The notes beneath the pieces are model-generated. The model saw only the letters and a program-made list of their open reading frames with translations. It did not search any database and was not told the origin of the DNA. Shown in pieces: positions 1 to 6,342 of a DNA stretch of 15,902 bases. The translations under genes were made by a program, and so were the position numbers. How positions within the stretch are numbered: position 1 is the first letter of the stretch; each line of letters opens with the position of its first letter. The stretch comes from JBGVMW01 sp045125095 (GTDB lineage: Bacteria; Bacillota; Clostridia; Lachnospirales; Lachnospiraceae). The stretch lies in contig JBGVMW010000136.1 in NCBI GenBank assembly GCA_045125095.1, positions 1 through 15,902 of the forward strand, in the 5' to 3' direction.

Positions 1-102
1 GTCTATATGTGACCCTCTGAAAACGTCGGCACTTAGGCTGTGTATTTTACAGCCTTAGTGTCCGCTACGTTTGAAGGGAGCGAGAGCGCGTCAAATATAG
101 AC
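1..102. repeat. Imperfect 102-base palindrome, MITE-like
   Basis: The ends are inverted repeats: GTCTATATGTGAC at 1-13 and GTCAAATATAGAC at 90-102 pair with one mismatch. Inside, CACTTAGGCTGT (30-41) and ACAGCCTTAGTG (49-60) pair with one mismatch around a 7-base loop, and AAACGT (21-26) pairs with ACGTTT (67-72), so almost the whole element could fold as one long hairpin. No reading frame is visible in it. Terminal repeats plus an internal palindrome fit a miniature inverted-repeat transposable element or a REP-like intergenic repeat. It could also be cut by the window edge, or be a structured RNA. No flanking target duplication can be tested because it starts at base 1. Confidence 0.55.
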
Positions 103-182
103 TATGTAGTAAGCAGTTATTTGCACAAACAATTCTGACAATTTACGGATGGTTATCACTTTCGCAAATGCCTAATTAATAG

Positions 183-205
183 CATACTACTTTACTGATA
201 GTATG
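183..205. promoter_or_regulatory. Small dyad upstream of the Dlt-like operon promoter
   Basis: CATACTA (183-189) and TAGTATG (199-205) form a perfect 7-base inverted repeat with a 9-base spacer, 45 bases upstream of the predicted -35 box. It could be an activator or repressor site, but nothing identifies a regulator. The rest of 103-249 is A+T-rich and I see no gene there. Confidence 0.25.
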
Positions 206-249
206 TCGGGAACACTGTATTTTATGTATGACAAAATTAAGTTTAATAC

Positions 250-278
250 TTGCATATTAAATTGGTGAGTTGTATAAT
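250..278 (+). promoter_or_regulatory. Sigma-A-type promoter of the racemase/Dlt-like operon
   Basis: TTGCAT (250-255) and a perfect TATAAT (273-278) are separated by exactly 17 bases. Transcription would start near 285, giving a leader of about 50 bases before the ATG at 337. This is the best promoter in the first 8 kb and probably drives all seven genes to 7770. Confidence 0.75.
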
Positions 279-336
279 GTTACAGTATTTGCTTGAATAA
301 CAAACGATACATGAACATAAGAAAGAGGCGAAGCAT

Positions 337-1059
337 ATGAAGACACTGGGCGTAATTGGCGGATTAGGGCCGATGGCTACTGCTTATTTTTTAGAGCAAC
401 TGGTTAAAATGACAGACGCGCCATGTGATCAACAGCATATAGAAAGTATTATCTATCATATGCCATCTATTCCTGATAGAACCGCATATATTTTAGACCA
501 TACAAATCCAAATCCCATGCCTGAATTATTACAGATTGTAAGTTCATGCGAAAAACAGGGCTGCGATGTGATTGCGATACCTTGCGTAACAGCACAATAT
601 TTCTATGATGACATAGCTCGGGCAGTAAAAGGAAAGGTAATACATATTATTCGCGAGACGCTGGCATATTTGCAAAAAAATCACTGCAAACGTATGGGAA
701 TCATGGCAACAGCCGGAACAATAAGCAGTGGGCTGTTCCAGAAGGAAGCTGCATTTTATGGAATTGAGGTAATTGTGCCGGATGAAACGCATCAGAACAT
801 AACTATGGAAATTATCTATGAACAGGTAAAAGCAAATCTTCCGGTAGATTTCGATAAATTCAGAAGTGTTACATCACATTTACATAACGCAGGGGCGGAA
901 ATCATTGTATTAGGTTGCACAGAACTATCCATTGCCAAAAAAGAAGGCTACCTGGAACCGGGACTTCTGGATGTAGTGGACGTGCTTGCAGCTACCAGTA
1001 TTCTGTTCTGTGGAGGGAAGTTAAAGAAAGAATATCAACAATTAATTACACATGAGTAA
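337..1059 (+). CDS. Aspartate/glutamate-superfamily amino acid racemase
   Basis: A 240-residue cytosolic protein of the cofactor-independent Asp/Glu racemase superfamily, normal in length. It has the N-terminal GVIGGLGPMAT loop (5-15), an IPDRT motif (45-49), and both catalytic cysteines: Cys83 in IPCVTAQ and Cys194 in GCTEL. These enzymes invert an amino acid alpha-carbon with a two-thiol acid/base pair. The first motif is usually PCNTAH; here Asn and His are Val and Gln, so substrate handling may differ from classical aspartate racemase. An AGAGG ribosome site lies about 7 bases before the ATG. As first gene of a Dlt-like operon, 35 bases ahead of an amino acid-adenylating enzyme, it probably supplies the D-amino acid that enzyme activates. 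The family call is firm; the substrate is not known. Confidence 0.88.
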   Translation: MKTLGVIGGLGPMATAYFLEQLVKMTDAPCDQQHIESIIYHMPSIPDRTAYILDHTNPNPMPELLQIVSSCEKQGCDVIAIPCVTAQYFYDDIARAVKGKVIHIIRETLAYLQKNHCKRMGIMATAGTISSGLFQKEAAFYGIEVIVPDETHQNITMEIIYEQVKANLPVDFDKFRSVTSHLHNAGAEIIVLGCTELSIAKKEGYLEPGLLDVVDVLAATSILFCGGKLKKEYQQLITHE

Positions 1060-1070
1060 TCGTAAAATAG

Positions 1071-1091
1071 GGGAAAGGAACTATGTTTTAA
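1071..1091 (+). promoter_or_regulatory. Ribosome site with a two-codon mini-ORF before the adenylation gene
   Basis: The purine-rich site GGGAAAGGA (1071-1079) is followed four bases later by ATG TTT TAA (1083-1091), an in-frame start-codon/stop pair. The real gene start comes only 4 bases after that stop, at 1095. The spacing from the ribosome site to 1095 (15 bases) is longer than usual, while the mini-ORF ATG is slightly close. I keep 1095 because the adenylation fold begins immediately after it and the upstream ATG is closed by the stop codon. Confidence 0.4.
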
Positions 1092-1094
1092 ACT

Positions 1095-2612
1095 ATGCGA
1101 AAAAATATTTTAACTTATTTGGAGGAAACAGTTAAAGAAGTGCCGGATAAAACAGCATTTGCAGATGATGCATCTTCTTTGACATTTCAACAGCTTTCCA
1201 ACTATGCAATGGCAATTGGCACTTTGCTGTCAGAAAAGAATCTCTATAAGGAACCTGTCGTTGTGTTGATGGATAAATCACCAGATACCATTGCAGCATT
1301 CTTAGGCGTTGTGTATGGTGGGTGTTACTATATCCCTATGGACGCAGAGATGCCAAAGCTCCGTATGGAACTTATCTTAGAAAAAGTGCAATCCAAATTG
1401 ATTATTACAGATGAAAAGAATTATGACCTTGCCCGTTCTTTTGGAACAAATATGCAGGTAGTGCTTTTCAAAGATGCAGCAAAAACAATGGTACAGCCTA
1501 CTGTAATCGAAAACATACGAAGCAAAGCCTTAGATATTGACCCAATTTATGTTGTATTTACATCCGGGTCAACTGGGGTGCCAAAAGGTGTAACTGCCTG
1601 TCACCGTTCGGTTATTGACTATGTAGACAGCTTGTCAGAAGTATTGGCATTTAACAGAGACTCTGTCTTTGGCAATCAGACCCCGCTTTATTTTGATGCA
1701 TGTCTGAAAGAAGTGTTTGGTACGCTAAAATTTGGAGGAACCACTTATTTTGTTCCGAAAAGCTACTTTATGTTTCCGCTAAAGCTTGTAGAGTATCTGA
1801 ATGAACATAAAATCAATACTGTATGCTGGGTGGTTTCTGCTCTGACAGTAATTTCCTCAACCGGTACATTTGAAGAAGTCGTTCCAAAGTATTTAAAGAC
1901 AATTGCCTTTGGAAGCGAAGTATTTCCAATTAAACAATTTAATTTATGGCGTTCCGTACTGCCGGATGCAAAATTCATAAATTTATATGGGCCAACAGAA
2001 GGTACCGGAATGTGCTGTTACTACAAAGTAAACCGGGATTTTGAATTAGATGAGGTCATACCTATCGGCAGACCGTTTGATAATACAGAGATTCTGTTGC
2101 TCAATGAAAAAAATGAACTCGTAGCAGAAGGAGAGAGTGGCGAAATCTGTATCCGAGGCACTTCTGTTACGTTAGGATATTACAAGGATGCAGAAAAGAC
2201 CAGTCAGTCTTATGTACAGAATCCGTTAAATACACTATATCCTGAGATTATTTATCGAACAGGAGATTTGGCGAAATACAACGAGCATGGGGAACTGGTA
2301 TTCGTATCCAGAAAAGATTACCAGATTAAACATATGGGACACCGCATTGAGCTTGGGGAAATTGAAGCAAATGTGAATCGGTTAGATGGTATTCAGGCTG
2401 CCTGCTGTGTTTATGATACATCTACTTCAAAGATTGTACTGTACTACACAGGGGAAATAGAGAAACCGGCCTTGACGAAAGCATTGAAAGAATACCTGCC
2501 CCGCTATATGATGCCTAATTATATTGAGAAATTAGATCAGATGCCATTAACACCAAATGGAAAACTGAATCGTGTATTATTAAAAGAGAAATTTGCAAGC
2601 CGCAAAGGATAA
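1095..2612 (+). CDS. DltA-like free-standing amino acid adenylation enzyme
   Basis: A 505-residue ANL-superfamily enzyme, the length of D-alanine:carrier-protein ligase (DltA), with no fused carrier domain. It should activate an amino acid with ATP and load it as a thioester on the carrier protein encoded next. Motifs in order: P-loop A3 FTSGSTGVPKG (155-165), A4 FDACLKEVF (200-208), A5 NLYGPTEGTG (296-305), A7 YRTGDL (387-392), A8 hinge GHRIELGEIE (415-424), and A10 PLTPNGKLNR (484-493) with the catalytic Lys490. Hand alignment with gramicidin PheA and Bacillus DltA gives Asp201 for the amine contact, then Ala202 and Lys205. DltA's D-Ala-contacting Cys (FCGE) becomes Gly273 (FGSE). The substrate is therefore probably not plain D-alanine. 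An NRPS relic is unlikely given the operon. Confidence 0.88.
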   Translation: MRKNILTYLEETVKEVPDKTAFADDASSLTFQQLSNYAMAIGTLLSEKNLYKEPVVVLMDKSPDTIAAFLGVVYGGCYYIPMDAEMPKLRMELILEKVQSKLIITDEKNYDLARSFGTNMQVVLFKDAAKTMVQPTVIENIRSKALDIDPIYVVFTSGSTGVPKGVTACHRSVIDYVDSLSEVLAFNRDSVFGNQTPLYFDACLKEVFGTLKFGGTTYFVPKSYFMFPLKLVEYLNEHKINTVCWVVSALTVISSTGTFEEVVPKYLKTIAFGSEVFPIKQFNLWRSVLPDAKFINLYGPTEGTGMCCYYKVNRDFELDEVIPIGRPFDNTEILLLNEKNELVAEGESGEICIRGTSVTLGYYKDAEKTSQSYVQNPLNTLYPEIIYRTGDLAKYNEHGELVFVSRKDYQIKHMGHRIELGEIEANVNRLDGIQAACCVYDTSTSKIVLYYTGEIEKPALTKALKEYLPRYMMPNYIEKLDQMPLTPNGKLNRVLLKEKFASRKG

Positions 2613-2635
2613 ATTAACAGAAATGGAGAAAGAAA

Positions 2636-2863
2636 ATGGAAGAATTATTAGAAATTTTAAAAGAACTGCATGAGGATGTAGATTACGAAACTTGCGATAA
2701 CTTAGTAGATGGAAAAATCTTAGATTCCTTTGATATTGTTACCTTGATTGGTGAAATCAGCACCACCTTTGATATTCAGATTAAAGCAAAGGAAATTGTT
2801 CCGGAGAACTTTAATTCCATGCAGGCAATGTATAAGATGATTGAACGTCTTCAGGATGAATAA
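2636..2863 (+). CDS. DltC-like phosphopantetheine carrier protein
   Basis: A 75-residue acidic protein, the size of DltC and other stand-alone carrier proteins. Ser31 in ILDSFDIV is the predicted phosphopantetheine attachment site, followed by the usual helix II (VTLIGEIS) and an acidic segment. It would accept the aminoacyl group from the adenylation enzyme encoded 23 bases upstream and dock on the cytosolic side of the MBOAT protein encoded 11 bases downstream. A GGAGAA ribosome site (2625-2630) precedes the start. Position and length make a fatty-acid ACP unlikely. Confidence 0.88.
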   Translation: MEELLEILKELHEDVDYETCDNLVDGKILDSFDIVTLIGEISTTFDIQIKAKEIVPENFNSMQAMYKMIERLQDE

Positions 2864-2874
2864 GCGAGGGCGTT

Positions 2875-4470
2875 ATGTTATTTACATCTTATGAATTTAT
2901 CGGATTTATGTTTGCTGTATTTGTGTTGTATTATCTGGTACCAAAACGGTTTCAACAGATCCTGCTGTTGGCAGCCAGTTACTTATTTTACTTCTGCGCC
3001 GGCACATTCTATCCGATATTTATACTGGTAACAACACTTACTACATATCTTACGGGAATAAAACTGGAAAAACTGCTTCATGAAAAAAAAGCATATGTAA
3101 AGGAACATAAGGCAGAACTGTCGCGAGAAGAGAAAAAGGCATATAACGAAAGAATGCAAAAAAAACGTTTTCGCTATATGTTGTTATGTATGTTACTTAA
3201 TTTCGGCATTCTGGCAGTATGTAAATACACGAATTTTACCATTGTAAACATCAATTCCCTGTTACATACATTTGGATCCGATGCAGAACTATCCTTGATG
3301 AACCTGGTTCTTCCGATGGGAATTTCCTTTTACACATTCCAGTCTATGGGATATCTCATTGATATTTACTGGGAAAAGTACGATGCTGAGAAAAATCCAT
3401 TTCATTTTGCATTATTTGTATCCTTTTTCCCACAGCTCATTCAGGGACCAATCAGTCGCTTCGATAAATTATCGGAAACATTGTTTGTACCTCACAGCTT
3501 TGACTGGAAAAACATTACCTATGGATTGGAGCGTATTCTCTGGGGATATTTCAAAAAGATGGTGATTGCTGACAGAATGCTCGTTGCCGTTAACACCATT
3601 ATACAGGATTCTGCAACTTACTCCGGTACATATGTACTGGTAGGCATGGTATTTTATGGTTTGGAATTATATGCAGATTTTACAGGTGGTATCGATATCA
3701 CAATCGGTATTGCTGAAGTCATGGGCATACGAGTAGAAGAAAACTTCATCCGACCATATTTTTCAAAAAATATTGCAGAATACTGGCGCAGATGGCATAT
3801 CAGTATGGGAACCTGGTTCAAGGATTATATTTTTTATCCTATGAGCATCTGGAAGCCCCTTATGGATTTTTCCAAAAAAGTAAAGAATCGATTTGGCGCA
3901 GGTGCTGCAAAACGCGTCTCTGTCTATACCGCAACCATTGTCACATGGTTTGTAACCGGTATCTGGCATGGTGCAAGCTGGAATTTTATTATGTGGGGAC
4001 TGATGAATAGCTTTGTAATTATTATTTCTCAGGAATTTGAGCCACTATACCAGGCATTCCACGCACGGTTTCCAGGATTAAAGGCGAACCTGTGTTATGG
4101 AATCTTTGAAATGATACGAACATTCCTGCTAATGAGTTCTTTAAGGTTGTTTGACTGTTATCGTGATGTGAAAGAAGCATTCTCTATGTTCTTTTCTATA
4201 TTTACGAAAGCAAATCCCGGAGTTCTGTTTGATGGCAGTCTGATGCAGTTAGGACTAACAGCCAGCGATTATATTATCCTTCTGACGGGTACGATTTTGT
4301 TGTTTACCGTCAGCATTTTACAGGAGAAACGTCCGGTCAGAGACAGGCTATATGAGAAACCGGCTATATTACGCTACTGTATTCATTTCCTTCTTATATT
4401 TGCTGTACTGGTATTTGGGATGTATGGAGTAGGCTTTGATTCTAACCAATTTATCTATAACCAGTTTTAG
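2875..4470 (+). CDS. MBOAT acyltransferase (DltB/AlgI-like) with a DltX-type C-terminal tail
   Basis: A 531-residue polytopic membrane protein starting MLFTSYEFIGF, typical of the AlgI/DltB branch of membrane-bound O-acyltransferases. The catalytic His is His365 in TGIWHGASWN; the conserved EYWRRWHISMGTW region (302-314) carries His308. A charged cytosolic loop spans about 64-100. In DltB the channel hands a D-alanyl group from DltC across the membrane. Here the protein is longer than a typical DltB of roughly 400 residues: an extra C-terminal part ends with a hydrophobic helix (about 500-519) and the last six residues FIYNQF. That fits the FxYxxF C-terminal motif of the DltX microprotein, whose Tyr carries the acyl group. 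No separate dltX gene exists here, so this looks like a DltB-DltX fusion, with Tyr528 as candidate acceptor. The family is clear; the fusion reading is inference. Confidence 0.9.
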   Translation: MLFTSYEFIGFMFAVFVLYYLVPKRFQQILLLAASYLFYFCAGTFYPIFILVTTLTTYLTGIKLEKLLHEKKAYVKEHKAELSREEKKAYNERMQKKRFRYMLLCMLLNFGILAVCKYTNFTIVNINSLLHTFGSDAELSLMNLVLPMGISFYTFQSMGYLIDIYWEKYDAEKNPFHFALFVSFFPQLIQGPISRFDKLSETLFVPHSFDWKNITYGLERILWGYFKKMVIADRMLVAVNTIIQDSATYSGTYVLVGMVFYGLELYADFTGGIDITIGIAEVMGIRVEENFIRPYFSKNIAEYWRRWHISMGTWFKDYIFYPMSIWKPLMDFSKKVKNRFGAGAAKRVSVYTATIVTWFVTGIWHGASWNFIMWGLMNSFVIIISQEFEPLYQAFHARFPGLKANLCYGIFEMIRTFLLMSSLRLFDCYRDVKEAFSMFFSIFTKANPGVLFDGSLMQLGLTASDYIILLTGTILLFTVSILQEKRPVRDRLYEKPAILRYCIHFLLIFAVLVFGMYGVGFDSNQFIYNQF

Positions 4471-4484
4471 TCTATTATTTTAAC

Positions 4485-4547
4485 AGAAAGGGACGAATCA
4501 AAATATAGCGCTGTGCCGGGAATTGACACAGCACTATGGTATAAATT
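4485..4547 (+). promoter_or_regulatory. Hairpin and two-codon mini-ORF ahead of the SGNH gene
   Basis: The only good ribosome-like stretch, AGAAAGGGA (4485-4493), is 54 bases from the ATG at 4548. Between them lies an imperfect hairpin: GCTGTG (4510-4515) pairs with CACAGC (4527-4532), with AG/CT flanks after a mismatch. It is followed by ATG GTA TAA (4536-4544), in frame with the gene and 4 bases before its start. A folded hairpin could bring the ribosome site nearer the start, or limit translation of the SGNH protein relative to the MBOAT. Confidence 0.35.
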
Positions 4548-5633
4548 ATGAAAAAATCAAAAAAAAGAGGGGCACTTGCCGTCATTATGGTAGTGATTTC
4601 CATCCTGGTATTAGGATTATTCCAACGGCTGGTGACTCCAAAATACATGACTACACTGACGGATGGTGCATTTATAGCTGAATATTATGATGAAACACTG
4701 CCACATGATGTTTTATTTATTGGCGATTGTGAAGTGTATGAAAACATTTCCCCAATAACCATGTGGGAACAATATGGCATCACCTCGTATATACGCGGAA
4801 GTGCCCAGCAGCTTATCTGGCAGTCCTATTATCTCTTAGAGGAGGCGCTAAAATACGAAACGCCAAAAGTGGTTGTTTTTAATGTGCTTTCGATGAAGTA
4901 TGGAGAACCACAAAATGAGGCATATAACCGCCTGACTTTAGACAATATGAAATGGTCATCCAGCAAATGGCATGCCATTCAGGCTTCTATGACTGAGGAA
5001 GAACATGCTATAGAATATATCTTTCCACTGTTGCGATACCACGCAAGATGGAACCAGTTGACAGCAGAGGATTTTGACTATTATTTTACAAAAAAGAAAC
5101 ATACCCACAATGGATATTATATGCGAGTGGATACAAGAGCAGTATCTACCATACCAAGAGAAAAACCCTTACCGGATTATCAGTTTTCTGATATCTGTTA
5201 TGCGTATCTTGATAAAATGCGAATACTGTGTGAAGAAAATGACATTCAATTTGTGCTTATGAAGGCACCAAGCATATATCCGAGCTGGTATAATGAATGG
5301 GATGAACAAATGGAAGCGTATGCCCAAAAGTATGATTTAGCCTATTTCAATTTTCTGGAATTATCAGCAGAAACAGGCATTGATATGCAAACAGACACCT
5401 ATGATATGGGACTTCATTTAAATGTGAATGGTGCTGAAAAACTAGGTAGCTATTTAGGAAATCAATTACAGACAACATACAATCTGCCAGACCACAGAGC
5501 GGATGAAGATTATCAGAAGGTATGGCAGGAAAAAACTGATTTTTATAACCAGATGAAAGAAGACCAGTATAAAGAACTGGAAGAATACGGTTATCTGAAA
5601 AGCTATGGAGCAGCAGAGCCGGAAAAAAATTAA
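4548..5633 (+). CDS. DltD-like membrane-anchored SGNH-fold protein with a Cys nucleophile
   Basis: A 361-residue protein with a basic N-terminus (KKSKKR), one membrane anchor (about residues 9-27) and an extracellular domain. The block-I motif VLFIGDCEVYENI (55-67) is the SGNH-hydrolase GDS motif with Cys61 in place of Ser. The C-terminal block has Asp286 and His290 (YDMGLHLN), completing a plausible Cys-His-Asp triad. DltD, in the same operon position, takes the acyl group delivered by DltB/DltX and passes it to teichoic acid using a Ser nucleophile. By analogy this protein should be the final transferase on the outer membrane face, working through a thioester. The acceptor polymer is not known. 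The start is chosen by the Lys-rich leader, since the local ribosome site is poor. Function is inferred from fold and neighbours. Confidence 0.75.
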   Translation: MKKSKKRGALAVIMVVISILVLGLFQRLVTPKYMTTLTDGAFIAEYYDETLPHDVLFIGDCEVYENISPITMWEQYGITSYIRGSAQQLIWQSYYLLEEALKYETPKVVVFNVLSMKYGEPQNEAYNRLTLDNMKWSSSKWHAIQASMTEEEHAIEYIFPLLRYHARWNQLTAEDFDYYFTKKKHTHNGYYMRVDTRAVSTIPREKPLPDYQFSDICYAYLDKMRILCEENDIQFVLMKAPSIYPSWYNEWDEQMEAYAQKYDLAYFNFLELSAETGIDMQTDTYDMGLHLNVNGAEKLGSYLGNQLQTTYNLPDHRADEDYQKVWQEKTDFYNQMKEDQYKELEEYGYLKSYGAAEPEKN

Positions 5634-5668
5634 CGAAAAGATACATGCAGAAAGGAAATGAGATTATT

Positions 5669-6310
5669 ATGAAAAAAAAGCATTTTTTAGCAATTTTGGC
5701 AGTATGTTGCCTTGCAGGAATGACCGCCTGTGGTGGAAATGGAGGGGCAAACACAGAAACAACCAATTCTTCACAGGAGAGCAATACAAATGGTGATGAA
5801 CAGGCAAACACCACAAAAACAGATGCTGCTGTAACAGAAACTACTCCATCTGATAATGTAGCAACAGAAGCACCGGAAGAAGAAAAAGAACCTGTAGGTT
5901 ATTACCTGTCAGCACAGGATGTAAACATTGAAATGAATGCTCCTGCCGAAGCAATCATTGCTGGATTAGGTGAGTATACTGACTATTTTGAAGCAAAAAG
6001 CTGTGCGTTTAACGGTATTGACAGAACTTATATCTATGCAGATTATGAAGTTTACACCTATCCTTACAATGGAGTAGATTATATTAGTGGTATTTATTTA
6101 ATGGAAACTGCACAGACAAATGAAGGACTGAAAATCGGTGATACCTACGACCGTATGATCGAATTATATGGCGAGGATTACACAGAAGATATCGGTCTTT
6201 ATACATATGAGAAAGACTCCACTAAGCTGGATGTACTGATAGAGGGAGACAGTATCATTTCTATTGAATACAAAGCGATTCCACCGGAAGACGCACTGGT
6301 TACAAATTAA
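5669..6310 (+). CDS. Lipoprotein of unknown function in the Dlt-like operon
   Basis: A 213-residue predicted lipoprotein: Lys-rich n-region, hydrophobic core and lipobox MTAC, with Cys21 as lipidation site. I use the ATG at 5669 because the signal peptide starts there; an in-frame ATG at 5645 would add eight unlikely residues, and AGAAAGGA (5649-5656) serves 5669. A Ser/Thr/Asn/Glu-rich linker (about 22-80) would hold the folded part away from the membrane. The C-terminal half (about 81-213) has a pattern resembling small BamE/DUF-type lipoprotein domains (KIGDTYDRMIELYGEDY), but I do not recognise a family with confidence. A role as accessory factor for the acylation system is guilt by association only. 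Confidence 0.75.
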   Translation: MKKKHFLAILAVCCLAGMTACGGNGGANTETTNSSQESNTNGDEQANTTKTDAAVTETTPSDNVATEAPEEEKEPVGYYLSAQDVNIEMNAPAEAIIAGLGEYTDYFEAKSCAFNGIDRTYIYADYEVYTYPYNGVDYISGIYLMETAQTNEGLKIGDTYDRMIELYGEDYTEDIGLYTYEKDSTKLDVLIEGDSIISIEYKAIPPEDALVTN

Positions 6311-6342
6311 TTATTTCATATTAAGAAAGAAGGGGAATTATT

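Noticed and set aside
1095..2612. Reading the adenylation gene as part of a nonribosomal peptide synthetase
   Set aside because: No condensation or thioesterase domain is present, and the separate carrier, MBOAT and SGNH genes fit a Dlt-like pathway.
4523..4545. TTGACA and TATAAA before the SGNH gene, as an internal promoter
   Set aside because: The boxes are only 11 bases apart, and the start point would fall at or inside the start codon.
5347..5814. A 155-codon - strand open frame over the SGNH/lipoprotein junction
   Set aside because: It overlaps two well-supported + strand genes, has no domain or ribosome-site support, and its Phe/Cys-rich composition is typical of an antisense shadow.
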